NCBI RefSeq assembly: GCF_000429765.1
Contig: NZ_AUCM01000003.1
Location: 289,117 to 353,116, forward strand
DNA: 64,000 nucleotides
Source of the DNA: Gemmobacter nectariphilus DSM 15620
GTDB taxonomy: Bacteria; Pseudomonadota; Alphaproteobacteria; Rhodobacterales; Rhodobacteraceae
Reading direction: 5' to 3'
Below are positions 42,780 to 53,871 of this stretch, piece after piece. Position 1 is the stretch's first letter, and each line of letters starts with the position of its first letter. Below the pieces are notes generated by a model. The model made no database searches and had not been told where the DNA came from. It saw only the letters and a list, made by a program, of their open reading frames with translations. The translations under genes were made by a program, and so were the position numbers.

Positions 42780-43856
42780 ATGGATGCGGATGTTCTGATC
42801 ATCGGGGGCGGCGTTGCGGGGCTGACGCTGGGCGCGCGGCTGGCCGAGGCGGCGAGCAGGGTTGTGGTGCTGGAGGCCGAGGCGGCGGTGGGGTACCACA
42901 CCTCGGGCCGTTCGGCCGCGCTGTTCGAGCCGACCTATGGTCTGGCGCCGGTGCGCGATCTGTCGTTTGCCAGCGCGGATTGGTATCATGGCTCGGGTCT
43001 TCTGTCGCCGCGGGGGGTGTTGCTGGTGGCGCGGGCCGACGAGCGTGAGACCTTCGAGGATGATCTGCAGGCCATGGCGATGACGCGGCTGGATCTGGAC
43101 GAGGTTTTCGCCCGGATGCCAGTGTTGCGGCGCGATGTGGTGGCGCTGGCCGCCGGGCGCGAGGATGTGTTCGACATCGACACCGACCGGCTGTTGCAAG
43201 ACAGTGTCAAGGCGATCCGGGCCGGCGGCGGCGAGGTGCGGCTGAAGGCGCGGGCCGAGGCGATCCGGCGTGACGGCGGCGTCTGGCGCGTGCGCGTGGG
43301 CGGCGAGGAGCTGTGCGCACCCGCACTGGTCAATGCGGCCGGGTCATGGGTCAACGAGGTGGCGGCCATGGCCGGGGTGGCGGGACCGCGGTTCCAGCCC
43401 TATCGGCGGTCGATGGCGCGGGTGCCGGCGCCCGAGGGGCTGGATGTGTCGCGCTGGCCGATGACCTTTGGCCCGGGCGAGAGCTGGTATGTCAAGCCCG
43501 ATGCCGGGGCGCTGATCGTCTCGCCTGCCGAAGAGCATCCGATGGAGCCGCATGACGCCTGGCCCGAGGATATGGTGCTGGCCGAGGGGATCGCGCGGTT
43601 CGAGGAGTATGCCGACGCGCCGGTCACGCGGCTGTTGTCAAGCTGGGCGGGCTTGCGGACCTTCTCGCCCGACCGGGTGCTGGTGATCGGACCAGATCCG
43701 GTGGCGCCTGGGTTCTTCTGGCAGGCCGGGCAGGGCGGCTACGGGTTCCAGACGGCCCCGGCCGCCTCGCGGCTGGGGGCAGACCTGGTGCTGGGGCGTG
43801 CGCCCGAGGTGGGCGCTGCGCTGGCCGCGGCGGTCAGCCCGGCACGGTTTGGATGA
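42780..43856 (+). CDS. FAD-dependent oxidoreductase of the DAO family
   Basis: A 358-residue flavoprotein related to glycine oxidase and D-amino-acid oxidase. The FAD-binding GGGVAGLTLGARLAE starts at residue 9, EAEAAVGYHTSGRSAALF follows, and the C-terminal GQGGYGFQTAPAAS completes the fold. It would oxidise a secondary amine or amino acid and reduce oxygen or an electron carrier, but the substrate is unknown. The start ATG at 42780 is preceded by a dispersed element tail that provides AAAGGGGC. It follows dnaE by 156 bp. Confidence 0.85.
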   Translation: MDADVLIIGGGVAGLTLGARLAEAASRVVVLEAEAAVGYHTSGRSAALFEPTYGLAPVRDLSFASADWYHGSGLLSPRGVLLVARADERETFEDDLQAMAMTRLDLDEVFARMPVLRRDVVALAAGREDVFDIDTDRLLQDSVKAIRAGGGEVRLKARAEAIRRDGGVWRVRVGGEELCAPALVNAAGSWVNEVAAMAGVAGPRFQPYRRSMARVPAPEGLDVSRWPMTFGPGESWYVKPDAGALIVSPAEEHPMEPHDAWPEDMVLAEGIARFEEYADAPVTRLLSSWAGLRTFSPDRVLVIGPDPVAPGFFWQAGQGGYGFQTAPAASRLGADLVLGRAPEVGAALAAAVSPARFG

Positions 43857-43885
43857 GGCGAGACATATCGCACAACAGGAATGTG

Positions 43886-43899
43886 TTGACCTGGATCAA
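43886..43899 (+). promoter_or_regulatory. FNR-like box TTGACCTGGATCAA
   Basis: Matches the FNR/FnrL pattern TTGA(C/T)-N4-(A/G)TCAA and lies 51 bp before the ATG of the AhpD-like gene. That distance fits activation from near the -41.5 position. It predicts low-oxygen control of the downstream gene. Confidence 0.6.
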
Positions 43900-43950
43900 G
43901 GCGGGGCACCGCAGGATCGGTCAACAGGGGACAAAAGACAGGAGACCGCC

Positions 43951-44295
43951 ATGGACTGGATTGCCAAGAACGCCAAGCAACGCGATGATCTGCGCCTGCT
44001 GAACAAGGCCATTCCCGAGACTGCCAAGGGCTTTGCCGCCTTGTCGAAGGGTGTCAAGGAAGGCGGCGTGCTGGAGTTCAAGCACAAGGAATATGTCGCG
44101 CTGGGGATTGCCGTGGCGCAATGCTGCGAGCCTTGCATCGGCTTTCACGTCGAGGCGCTGATGAAGGCAGGCGCCACGCGCGAGGAAATGGGCGATGTGG
44201 TTGCCATGGCGGTGCAGATGGGCGGCGGCCCGGCGCTGATGTATGCGGCCAAGGCCTTTGCGTGCTGGGATGAGCTGGCAGCGGCACAGTCCTGA
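43951..44295 (+). CDS. AhpD-like carboxymuconolactone decarboxylase family protein
   Basis: A 114-residue helical protein with the redox CxxC in QCCEPCIGFHVEAL, as in AhpD-type peroxidase partners and many uncharacterised CMD proteins. The His after the motif and the preceding Glu (EYVALGIA) complete the usual site. The ATG at 43951 has AGGAG upstream. An FNR-type box lies 51 bp before the start. It may handle peroxides or other electrophiles at low oxygen; the substrate is unknown. Confidence 0.85.
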   Translation: MDWIAKNAKQRDDLRLLNKAIPETAKGFAALSKGVKEGGVLEFKHKEYVALGIAVAQCCEPCIGFHVEALMKAGATREEMGDVVAMAVQMGGGPALMYAAKAFACWDELAAAQS

Positions 44296-44420
44296 GGCGA
44301 CAGATGCCGGGGCGTCAGCCCTCTGCCTTGCAAGGCTGTGGGGCGTGTGGTGGCTGGGGCGCGAGGGGGGGGCTAGCCCCCACATCTGGCGCCGCGCCTC
44401 TGGCCCTGTCATCGTGGCCC

Positions 44421-44449
44421 CCCAGGATATTTGGATCAAGGCGAAAAGG
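44421..44449 (+). repeat. Dispersed palindromic element (short form), copy 9
   Basis: CCCCAGGATATTTGGATCAA followed by GGCGAAAAGG. It is the ATATTTGGATCA variant also found at 29342 and pairs with copy 10. Confidence 0.6.
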
Positions 44450-44494
44450 AGGGGCGCGGCTCCTCCTCATCTGTCGTTCCGAGATCAATCTGGT

Positions 44495-44530
44495 CTTTCG
44501 CCTTGATGAAAATATCCCCGCCGGAGGCAT
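44495..44530 (-). repeat. Dispersed palindromic element (short form), copy 10
   Basis: On the minus strand it reads ATGCCTCCGGCGGGGATATT followed by TTCATCAAGGCGAAAG. It is inverted relative to copy 9; about 20 of 22 bases can pair. The GCCTCCGGCGGGG start also matches copy 8. Confidence 0.6.
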
Positions 44531-44683
44531 CCACCCTTGCCGTTTGCGCTGGCGCCCGGGACGGAGAGCAGGTCTTGCCGCCGGTCCTGCGTGGCTGACG
44601 ATTTCGTGAATGACGGCCCCCTGGGCGGGGCGTGACAGCCCCGCAGCGGCAAGGCACAACGGGCCGGCCTGACCGGAGCCGCC

Positions 44684-45496
44684 ATGCCTGCCGACCTGAC
44701 CGCCCGCCTGCTTCCCCGTATCGTGACCCTTTTGCCCATCGCGGCTCTGGCGCTGCTGGCGGCCTGCGGCCGGCCTGCGCCGCATCATCGGCCGATGGCG
44801 CCCGTCACCCAATCGGCGCCGCGCTTTGACGATGCCAAGCCGGTGGATTGGCCGGGGCGCACGCCGCGTGCCTATGCGGTGCATGGGATCGACATCTCGC
44901 GCTGGAATAGCGGGATCGACTGGCCGGTCGCGCAGGCGGCCGGGGTGTCGTTCGCCTTCATCAAGGCGACCGAAGGCGGCGATCATGTCGACCCCGAGTT
45001 CCGCCATCACTGGGCCGCCGCGCGCCGGGCCGGGGTGCCGCGCGGGGCCTATCATTTCTGGTATCATTGCCGCACCGGGGCCGAACAGGCGGACTGGTTC
45101 ATCCGCAATGTCCCGCGCGAGGCCGGCGCCTTGCCGCCCGTGCTGGATCTGGAATGGCCGCGCTCGCGCAATTGCCCGCATCGTCCGGACGGCGCGCATG
45201 TGCGGCGCGAGGCGCGCATCTTCCTGGACCGGCTCGAGGCCTATTATGGCCAGCGCCCGATCATCTACACCACGCCGGATTTCTACAAGGACACCGGCAT
45301 TGGCAGGCTGCGGGCAGAATTCTGGCTGCGGGCGGTGACGGATCATCCCTCGTCGGTCTATCCGGGGGGCGACTGGACCTTCTGGCAACATACCGGAACC
45401 GGCCTGATCGAGGGGATCCCCGGCAAGGTCGACATCAACGCCTTTCGCGGCAGCCCGGCGGCCTGGGCCGGATGGCTTCAGGCGCGCCGGCAATAG
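44684..45496 (+). CDS. GH25 lysozyme-like lipoprotein
   Basis: A 270-residue muramidase-family protein. The signal peptide ends in LLAAC (Cys at about 28), so it is an envelope lipoprotein. The catalytic domain of glycoside hydrolase family 25 has GIDISRWNSGIDW (Asp70) and VLDLEWP (Asp155, Glu157) as the conserved acid pair region, then YTTPDFYKD and WTFWQHTGTG. It would cut the glycan strands of peptidoglycan. GH25 enzymes are often phage or secreted lysins; here no phage genes are near, so remodelling is more likely. Confidence 0.9.
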   Translation: MPADLTARLLPRIVTLLPIAALALLAACGRPAPHHRPMAPVTQSAPRFDDAKPVDWPGRTPRAYAVHGIDISRWNSGIDWPVAQAAGVSFAFIKATEGGDHVDPEFRHHWAAARRAGVPRGAYHFWYHCRTGAEQADWFIRNVPREAGALPPVLDLEWPRSRNCPHRPDGAHVRREARIFLDRLEAYYGQRPIIYTTPDFYKDTGIGRLRAEFWLRAVTDHPSSVYPGGDWTFWQHTGTGLIEGIPGKVDINAFRGSPAAWAGWLQARRQ

Positions 45497-45586
45497 GGCA
45501 ACTGCGGCGGCGATGCAGAATCCCGTTTAATCCTGCGGCACCATGGGCTAAACCCGCGCGGCGAACCGCATGGGATACGACAGCGC

Positions 45587-47299
45587 ATGGCACGGCACCT
45601 CATCACCTCCGCCATTCCCTATATCAACGGGATCAAGCACCTCGGCAATCTGGTGGGCAGCCAGCTGCCTGCCGATCTGTATGCCCGCTACCTGCGCGGC
45701 CGCGGGCACGAGGTGCTGTTCCTGTGCGCCACGGACGAACATGGCACCCCGGCCGAGCTGGCCGCGGCCAAGGCCGGCAAGCCGGTGGCCGATTATTGCG
45801 CCGAGATGCACGAGGTGCAGGCGCAGATCGCCCAAGGGTTCCGCCTGTCCTTCGACCATTTCGGCCGCTCGTCCAGCGCGCAGAACCGCCAGCTGACCCA
45901 GCATTTCGCCACCCGTCTGGCCGAGGCCGGGCTGATCCGCGAAGTCACCGAAAAGCAGATGTATTCGCTCGCCGATGGCCGTTTCCTGCCCGACCGCTAC
46001 ATCGAGGGCACCTGTCCGAACTGCGGCTATGAGTCCGCCCGCGGCGATCAGTGCGACAACTGCACCAAGCAGCTTGACCCGTGGGAGCTGATCAACCCCC
46101 GCTCGGTCATCTCGGGCTCGACCGAGCTGGAGCTGCGCGAGACGCGGCACCTGCATCTGCGCCAGTCCGCCATGAAGGCCGAGCTGGAGGCCTGGATCGA
46201 CAGCAAGACCGACTGGCCGGTGCTGACCACCTCGATCGCCAAGAAATGGCTCAATGATGGCGAGGGGCTGCAGGACCGCGGCATCACCCGCGATCTGCAC
46301 TGGGGCGTGCCGGTGCAATACGACGGCGCGCCCTGGACCGGGATGGAAGGCAAGGTCTTCTATGTCTGGTTCGACGCGCCGATCGAATATATCGCCTGCG
46401 CCCAGGAATGGGTGGACGCGGGCAAGGGCGCCGACTGGGAACGCTGGTGGCGCACCGACAAGGGCGCCGATGACGTGACCTATACCCAGTTCATGGGCAA
46501 GGACAACGTGCCCTTCCATACCCTGTCCTTCCCGGTGACGATCCTTGGCTCGGGCGAGCCGTGGAAGCTGGTCGATTACATCAAGTCGTTCAACTATCTG
46601 AACTATGATGGTGGCCAGTTCAGCACCTCGCGCGGGCGGGGGGTGTTCATGGATCAGGCGCTGTCGATCCTGCCGGCGGATTACTGGCGCTGGTGGCTGC
46701 TGTCCCATGCGCCTGAATCAGCCGACAGCGAATTCACCTGGGAAAACTTCCAGGCCTCGGTGAACAAGGATCTGGCCGATGTGCTGGGCAACCTGGTCAG
46801 CCGGGTCACGAAGTTCTGCCGCTCCAAGTTTGGCGAGGCGGTTCCGGCCGGCGGCACCACGGGCGAGCGCGAGGCAGAGCTGGTGGCCGAGCTGGAAACC
46901 CGGGTGCGCGCCTATGAGGCCGCGATGGACGCGATGGAGGTGCGCAAATCCGCCATCGAGTTGCGGGCGATCTGGGTCGCGGGCAACGAATACCTGCAAT
47001 CCGCCGCGCCCTGGACGGTCGTCAAGACCGACCCGGCCCGGGCCGAGGCGCAGATCCGCCTCGCGCTGAACCTGATCCGGCTTTATGCCGTGCTGTCGCG
47101 CCCGTTCATCCCGGATGCGGCGACCAGCACCATGGCGGCGATGGGCTGCGACGACTGGACCTGGCCGGGCAGCATTGCCGAGGCGTTGCAGGTGCTGAAA
47201 CCGGGTCACGCCTTCCAGACCCCGGATGTGCTGTTCCGCAAGATCACCGACGAGGAACGCGCCGAATGGCAGGCCCGCTTCGCCGGGCGCCGCGACTGA
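45587..47299 (+). CDS. metG: Methionyl-tRNA synthetase
   Basis: A 570-residue class I synthetase. The HIGH-like motif is in [11 protein letters not shown] and the KMSKS-equivalent is FSTSRG. The zinc-binding loops are in [17 protein letters not shown] (residues about 143-159). The anticodon-binding alpha-helical domain follows. There is no C-terminal tRNA-binding EMAP domain. The start ATG at 45587 gives [15 protein letters not shown]. The gene is monocistronic between the lysozyme and N-ATPase genes. Confidence 0.96.
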   Translation: MARHLITSAIPYINGIKHLGNLVGSQLPADLYARYLRGRGHEVLFLCATDEHGTPAELAAAKAGKPVADYCAEMHEVQAQIAQGFRLSFDHFGRSSSAQNRQLTQHFATRLAEAGLIREVTEKQMYSLADGRFLPDRYIEGTCPNCGYESARGDQCDNCTKQLDPWELINPRSVISGSTELELRETRHLHLRQSAMKAELEAWIDSKTDWPVLTTSIAKKWLNDGEGLQDRGITRDLHWGVPVQYDGAPWTGMEGKVFYVWFDAPIEYIACAQEWVDAGKGADWERWWRTDKGADDVTYTQFMGKDNVPFHTLSFPVTILGSGEPWKLVDYIKSFNYLNYDGGQFSTSRGRGVFMDQALSILPADYWRWWLLSHAPESADSEFTWENFQASVNKDLADVLGNLVSRVTKFCRSKFGEAVPAGGTTGEREAELVAELETRVRAYEAAMDAMEVRKSAIELRAIWVAGNEYLQSAAPWTVVKTDPARAEAQIRLALNLIRLYAVLSRPFIPDAATSTMAAMGCDDWTWPGSIAEALQVLKPGHAFQTPDVLFRKITDEERAEWQARFAGRRD

Positions 47300-47305
47300 C
47301 GGTGC

Positions 47306-47335
47306 CGGCTGCGGCAATCCGACCTGCCGCAGCCG
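47306..47335 (+). terminator. Hairpin after metG
   Basis: Eleven-base-pair stem CGGCTGCGGCA / TGCCGCAGCCG with an 8-base loop, 7 bp after the metG stop. There is no T run, so termination strength is uncertain. Confidence 0.45.
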
Positions 47336-47449
47336 CGAAAGGAAATTGAAGCGCGGCGCGACCTTGGCTAACCTTCCTGGTGACGGACTCGCTCCGTGAT
47401 CGGGAAAAGGGGCCTTGGCTTTGGCTTCTGACCATCTGCCCACCACTGA

Positions 47450-49337
<1,888 letters not shown>

Positions 49338-49341
<4 letters not shown>

Positions 49342-49613
49342 GCGGGACCGACGACAAGACCGAAGCTGCGGCCCGGCGCGCGCAGGACCGGCAGGCCGCC
49401 GGGCAGGCCGACCCCGAACCCACGCTGGCCCGCCGCTTTGGCCAGATCGGCGTTTTGGGCTGGCTGATCGTCGGGCCGGTCTTGCTGGGCCTGTTCGCCG
49501 GCAACCGGCTGGACCATTGGCTGGGCACCGGGATCATGCTGTCGGCGGCGCTGCTGATGGTCGGGGCGGCGCTTGGCCTGTGGCTGGCGCTACGATGGAT
49601 GCACGAGCAATGA
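49338..49613 (+). CDS. atpQ: N-ATPase accessory membrane subunit (AtpI/gene-1-like)
   Basis: A 91-residue protein with a charged N-terminus and two membrane helices (about 40-57 and 65-86). It has the AtpI-like LARRFGQIGVLGWLIVGP and GNRLDHWLGTG. In N-ATPase operons this is the AtpQ position, thought to help c-ring assembly or ion access. The start overlaps atpC and the stop overlaps atpR by ATGA. Confidence 0.82.
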
Positions 49614-49873
49614 GCGATCTGGCGCCCACCCTGATCACCATTCTCGCCGCATTGGCGGGCGGCGGCCTTGGCGCGCTGCATTTCCTGACGCTGCGCCGGG
49701 TCAGTGACATGCTGCTGAACGGGCGGCTGGTGGCCGTGGGGCTGCAACTGGCGCGGCTGGCGGTGATGGCGCTGTTCCTGTGGCTTTGCGCCCGCGCGGG
49801 GGCCGCGCCGCTTCTGGCAGGCGCCGCCGGGGTGCTGGCCGGGCGCGCCATCGTCTTGCGGAGGGTGCGCTGA
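49610..49873 (+). CDS. atpR: N-ATPase-specific membrane subunit AtpR
   Basis: An 87-residue protein with three hydrophobic helices (about 8-28, 41-60 and 66-80) and GALHFLTLRRVSDML in the first loop. AtpR is known only from N-ATPase operons and is thought to help assemble the membrane sector. It is too short for domain detail. The TGATG overlap with atpB starts at 49871. Confidence 0.8.
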   Translation: MSDLAPTLITILAALAGGGLGALHFLTLRRVSDMLLNGRLVAVGLQLARLAVMALFLWLCARAGAAPLLAGAAGVLAGRAIVLRRVR

Positions 49874-50562
49874 TGGACACGCCGCTGCATACGACGACCG
49901 CCTTCACCCTCGGCCCGCTGGCGATAAGCTGGACGGTGGTGACAACCTGGGGGGTGATGGCCGTTCTGGTGCTGGCCTGCCTGTGGGCCACACGGCGACT
50001 GAAAGATGACCCCGGCCCCGCGCAGGCGGTGCTGGAGCTGATCGTCGAGACGCTGGATAGCGAGATCCGGGGCACCGTGCCCGGCGATCCGGCCCGGTTC
50101 CGCACGCTGATCGGCACCTTGCTGCTGGTCGTGCTGGCGGCGAACTGGGCCTCGCTTGTGCCGGGGGTCGAGCCGCCGACAGCGCATCTGGAAACCGATG
50201 CCGCGCTGGCCTTCATCGTCTTTGCCGCCGGGATCGGCTGGGGGATCCGGGCGCAGGGCTTTGGCGGCTGGCTGGCCAGTTTCGCCCGGCCCAGCTGGGT
50301 GATGATCCCGCTGAACCTTGTCGAACAGATCACGCGGCATTTCTCGCTGATGGTGCGCCTGTTCGGGAATGTCATGAGCGGGGTCTTCGTCGTCGGCATC
50401 GTGCTGTCGCTGGCCGGCCTGCTGGTGCCCATTCCGCTGATGGCGCTGGATCTGCTGACCGGCGCCGTTCAGGCCTATATCTTTGCCACCCTTGCGCTGG
50501 TGTTCATCGGCTCGGCCGTGACCGGCGAAGGGGGCGAGCCCGCATCAAAGGAGCCCGCATGA
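49873..50562 (+). CDS. atpB: N-ATPase subunit a
   Basis: A 229-residue integral membrane stator subunit that forms the ion half-channels. Several helices are predicted. The essential arginine is in [15 protein letters not shown] (Arg162). The last helix region [18 protein letters not shown] contains the conserved Gln. The N-terminus is shorter than that of typical AtpB. Its stop overlaps atpE by ATGA. Confidence 0.92.
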   Translation: MDTPLHTTTAFTLGPLAISWTVVTTWGVMAVLVLACLWATRRLKDDPGPAQAVLELIVETLDSEIRGTVPGDPARFRTLIGTLLLVVLAANWASLVPGVEPPTAHLETDAALAFIVFAAGIGWGIRAQGFGGWLASFARPSWVMIPLNLVEQITRHFSLMVRLFGNVMSGVFVVGIVLSLAGLLVPIPLMALDLLTGAVQAYIFATLALVFIGSAVTGEGGEPASKEPA

Positions 50563-50807
50563 CCGACCTGATCCAGATCGCCAGCATCCTGTCCGCCGCC
50601 TTTGCGGTCGGGCTTGGCGCCATCGGCCCGGCGCTTGCCGAAGGCCGCGCCGTCGCCGCCGCACTAGAGGCGATCGCCCGCCAGCCCGAGGCGGCCGGCA
50701 CCATCTCGCGCACGCTGTTCGTGGGCCTTGCGATGATCGAGACCATGGCGATCTACTGCCTGGTGATCGCGCTGCTGCTGTTGTTTGCAAATCCATTCGT
50801 GCGATGA
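50559..50807 (+). CDS. atpE: N-ATPase subunit c (ion-binding ring)
   Basis: An 82-residue hairpin of two helices joined by the RQPEAAG loop. The ion-binding carboxylate is Glu61 in MIETMAIY, with Thr62 and Tyr66 at positions of the Na ligands in sodium-type rings. A second glutamate, Glu28 in PALAEGRA, occupies the position of the helix-1 Gln of Na-binding c subunits. This two-glutamate pattern is typical of N-ATPases. Whether the ring carries sodium or protons cannot be settled from sequence alone. Confidence 0.9.
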   Translation: MTDLIQIASILSAAFAVGLGAIGPALAEGRAVAAALEAIARQPEAAGTISRTLFVGLAMIETMAIYCLVIALLLLFANPFVR

Positions 50808-51532
50808 CCTTCGACTGGACCACCTTTGCGCTGCAGCTGGTCAATGTGCTGGTTCTGCTGGCGATCCTGCATCGGCTGCTGTTCCGGCGCGTGGCCGCGA
50901 TCATCGCCGAGCGCCGCGCGCTCACGGCGGCCGAACTCGACGCTGCCCGCAAGGCCCGCGCCGAGGCCGAGGCCGACAGCGCCCGCGCAAGGGCCGAGGC
51001 CGAGGCGACCGCCGCCGACCGGCGGGGGCTGCTGGACAAGGCGCAGGCCGAGGCCGCCGTGCAACGCGCCAAGCTGCTCGAGGCCGCGCGGACCGAAGCC
51101 GCCCGGATCATCGCCGACGGGCAGGCGGCGCTGACCCGTCAGCAGGCGGCCAGCGCGCAGCATGTGCTGAGCATCGCGCTTGATCTGGCCTCGAGCATCG
51201 CCGCGCGGGCGCTGGCAGCGCAGCCGCCGACGGTTGCAGGCTATCTGGACCGGCTGGATCAGGCGCTGGCCGCGATGGCGCCGGGGCCGCGCGCGGCGCT
51301 GCTGGGGGCGGGCGATCTGCGGCTGGTCTTGGCCGGGCCGCTGACGGCGGCAGACCGGCAGGCCGCGCTGGACCTGCTGCACCGCCATGGGGCCGCGCCT
51401 GAAATCACCACCGATCCCGCTCTGATCGCCGGGGTCGAGCTGACCTCGGCCAGCGGATCGCTGCGCAATTCGCTGCGCCATGATCTGGAATCCATCGCAA
51501 AGGCCATGACCCTTGAGCGCAGCCCCCTCTGA
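50804..51532 (+). CDS. atpF: N-ATPase subunit b with extended C-terminus
   Basis: A 242-residue peripheral stalk protein. One N-terminal helix ([20 protein letters not shown]) anchors it; a long Ala/Glu/Arg-rich coiled coil follows (35-150). The C-terminal 90 residues form a compact domain ending [13 protein letters not shown] and [13 protein letters not shown], which resembles the delta subunit C-terminus. As the operon has no delta gene, this b subunit may do both jobs. It overlaps atpA by 20 nt. Confidence 0.85.
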   Translation: MTFDWTTFALQLVNVLVLLAILHRLLFRRVAAIIAERRALTAAELDAARKARAEAEADSARARAEAEATAADRRGLLDKAQAEAAVQRAKLLEAARTEAARIIADGQAALTRQQAASAQHVLSIALDLASSIAARALAAQPPTVAGYLDRLDQALAAMAPGPRAALLGAGDLRLVLAGPLTAADRQAALDLLHRHGAAPEITTDPALIAGVELTSASGSLRNSLRHDLESIAKAMTLERSPL

Positions 51533-53006
51533 TCCTGCCATCGACGCGCTGAAGGCGCGGATCGCCGCCGTTCCGCTTGGCGCGGCAACCGAAGAGCGCG
51601 GGATCGTTCTGTCGCTGGCCGATGGGCTGGCGCGGGTGGCCGGCCTGCCGGGCGCCGGGCTGAACGAGGTGCTGGATTTTCCCACCGGCGCGCGCGGCTT
51701 TGTGCTGTCGCTGGAAGAAGACGCGCTGCATGCCGTGTTCCTTGACCCGCCCGAAGGCATTTCCGCCGGTGCCACCGTGCTGCGCACTGGCAAGGTGCTG
51801 TCGGTGCCGGTAGGGGCGGCGCTGCTGGGCCGGGTGCTGGACCCGCTGGGCCGCCCGCTGGATGGTGCGCCCGCGCCGGACGTCGATGCCCTGTTGCCCG
51901 CCGAACGCCCCGCCCCCGCGATCATTGAACGCGATTTCGTCAGCGAGCCGATGGAGACCGGGCTTCTGGTCGTCGATGCGATGTTCGCCATCGGCCGGGG
52001 CCAGCGCGAGCTGATCGTGGGCGAGCGTCAGACCGGCAAGACCGCGATCGCCGTCGATGCGCTGATCACCCAGTCCTTGCGCGGCACGGTCTGCATCTAT
52101 GTCGCCATCGGTCAGCGCATGTCGGCGGTGCGCCGGGTGATCGAGGCGGTGCGCCGCCATGGCCGGCTGGATCGCACGATCTTTGTCATCGCCCCGGCGG
52201 CCGATCAGCCGGGGCTGCGCTGGCTGGCGCCATTTTCGGCCACCAGCATGGCGGAATGGTTCCGCGACCGGGGCGATCATGTGCTGATCGTCTATGACGA
52301 TCTGACCAAACATGCTGCGACGCACCGCGAACTTGCGCTGCTGGCGCGCCAGCCTCCGGGGCGCGAGGCCTATCCGGGCGACATCTTCTATCTGCATGCC
52401 CGGCTGCTGGAGCGGGCGGGCAAGCTGTCGGCGGCGCGCGGCGGCGGGGCGATCACCGCCTTGCCGGTGGCCGAGATCGACGCGGGCAACCTGTCGGCCT
52501 ATATCCCGACCAACCTCATTTCCATCGCGGATGGGCAGATCGTCACCTCGGCCACGCTGTTCGCCGCCAACCAGCGCCCGGCGGTGGATGTGGGCCTGTC
52601 GGTCAGCCGGGTGGGCGGCAAGGCCCAGCCTGGCGCCTTGAAGGCGGTCGCGGGGCGGCTGCGGCTGGACTATGCGCAATATCTGGAAATGAAGATGTTC
52701 TCGCGCTTTGGCGGCTTTGGCGATGCAGCCCGGCTGGCGCGGGGCGCGGCGATTGCGCATCTGCTGGCCCAGGACCGTTTTGCGCCGCTGCCGGTGCTGG
52801 CGCAGATCGCGCTGCTGGCCGGGCTCGAGGCGGGGGTGCTGGACGGGGTCGATGGCGGGCGGCTGCTGGCGCTGCGCCAGGCGCTGCCGTCGATGGTCGC
52901 GGCCGATCCGGTGCTGTCGGCGCTTGGCGATACACCGGCGCGGCTGGACGATGGCGCGCGTGCTGCCGCCATTGCGCTGGTGCGCGCCGGGCTGGGGGCC
53001 GCATGA
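51513..53006 (+). CDS. atpA: N-ATPase subunit alpha
   Basis: A 497-residue nucleotide-binding, non-catalytic F1 subunit with P-loop [14 protein letters not shown]. The alpha-type VYDDLTKHA and the arginine-finger region [10 protein letters not shown] are present. The start is a TTG at 51513 that lies 20 nt within atpF; the next good start would remove conserved N-terminal residues. It is shorter and more divergent than housekeeping AtpA. Its stop overlaps atpG by ATGA. Confidence 0.92.
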   Translation: MSAAPSDPAIDALKARIAAVPLGAATEERGIVLSLADGLARVAGLPGAGLNEVLDFPTGARGFVLSLEEDALHAVFLDPPEGISAGATVLRTGKVLSVPVGAALLGRVLDPLGRPLDGAPAPDVDALLPAERPAPAIIERDFVSEPMETGLLVVDAMFAIGRGQRELIVGERQTGKTAIAVDALITQSLRGTVCIYVAIGQRMSAVRRVIEAVRRHGRLDRTIFVIAPAADQPGLRWLAPFSATSMAEWFRDRGDHVLIVYDDLTKHAATHRELALLARQPPGREAYPGDIFYLHARLLERAGKLSAARGGGAITALPVAEIDAGNLSAYIPTNLISIADGQIVTSATLFAANQRPAVDVGLSVSRVGGKAQPGALKAVAGRLRLDYAQYLEMKMFSRFGGFGDAARLARGAAIAHLLAQDRFAPLPVLAQIALLAGLEAGVLDGVDGGRLLALRQALPSMVAADPVLSALGDTPARLDDGARAAAIALVRAGLGAA

Positions 53007-53812
53007 CCCAGCGCCCCGAGGATATCCAGCGCCGTCTGTCCGGGATCGAGGATCTGACCGAGGTGGTCGGCGCGCTGCGGGCCATCGCCTCGGGTCATGT
53101 GGCAGGCGCGCGCGGGGCGCTGGCGGCGATCCTGGCCTATGAGTCGCAGGTGGGCGCCGCGCTGGACCGGCTGGCGGTGGCGGGGCCGGTGGCGGCCGAG
53201 GGGCCGGGGCTGGTGGTGGTGATTGGCGCGGCGCAGGGCTTTTGCGGTGGCTATCCGGCCCGGGTGGCCGAGGCGGCGCAGGCGCTGGCCCCCGGCGCCG
53301 GGGTGCTGGTCGTCGGGCAGCGCACGGTCGCCATGCTGGACGGGGTCGGGCTGACGGTGCTGTTCACCGCCGACTTGCCCGCCTCGCCCGCGCAGGTGCC
53401 GGACCTTGCCAGCCGTCTGACCGATCGCCTGCTGGCCGAGGCGCCGCGCTTTCCCGGCCCGATCCGCACGCTGTCGGGGCAGGACAGCCCGGGCCAGCCG
53501 GTCCAGCTGCGCAGGATCTGGCCGCCGGACCCCTCAGACCAGCCGCAGGCCGTTGCCGCGCCGCTGACGACGCTGCCCCGCGCCGGGCTGGTCGAGGCCC
53601 TGCTGGCCGAGCGGCTGTTCGCAACCCTCGCCCGCACGGTGATGGAGGGGCTGCGCGCCGAAAATCAGGCGCGGGTCGAGGCGATGGCGCGCGCGAGCAG
53701 CAATCTGAAGGACCGCCGCGCCGAGATGCAGCACCTGTTCCGCCAGGCGCGGCAGGAACAGATGACGACCGAGTTGATCGAGCTGACCGCCGGACAGGAA
53801 CCTCTGGCTTGA
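53003..53812 (+). CDS. atpG: N-ATPase subunit gamma
   Basis: A 269-residue central shaft. The N-terminal helix has [20 protein letters not shown] and the C-terminal helix has [18 protein letters not shown], the two long helices that rotate in F1. The middle is a Rossmann-like domain. It is the last gene of the nine-gene operon; the next gene starts 60 bp later. Confidence 0.9.
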   Translation: MTQRPEDIQRRLSGIEDLTEVVGALRAIASGHVAGARGALAAILAYESQVGAALDRLAVAGPVAAEGPGLVVVIGAAQGFCGGYPARVAEAAQALAPGAGVLVVGQRTVAMLDGVGLTVLFTADLPASPAQVPDLASRLTDRLLAEAPRFPGPIRTLSGQDSPGQPVQLRRIWPPDPSDQPQAVAAPLTTLPRAGLVEALLAERLFATLARTVMEGLRAENQARVEAMARASSNLKDRRAEMQHLFRQARQEQMTTELIELTAGQEPLA

Positions 53813-53871
53813 CGGGCGGGGCGGCGGCGGAAACACTGGCCCGTCCTTTCCTTGACCCGAGGCGCCGGACC

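Larger units (their letters stand above)
44296..44683. other. 388-bp gap between AhpD-like and lysozyme genes
   Basis: No gene is apparent. It contains two dispersed-element tails in opposite orientation (44421-44449 and 44495-44530) that can pair with each other, plus G/C hairpins such as AGGAG / CTCCT (44447-44467). The promoter of the lysozyme gene should be near the right end. Confidence 0.6.
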
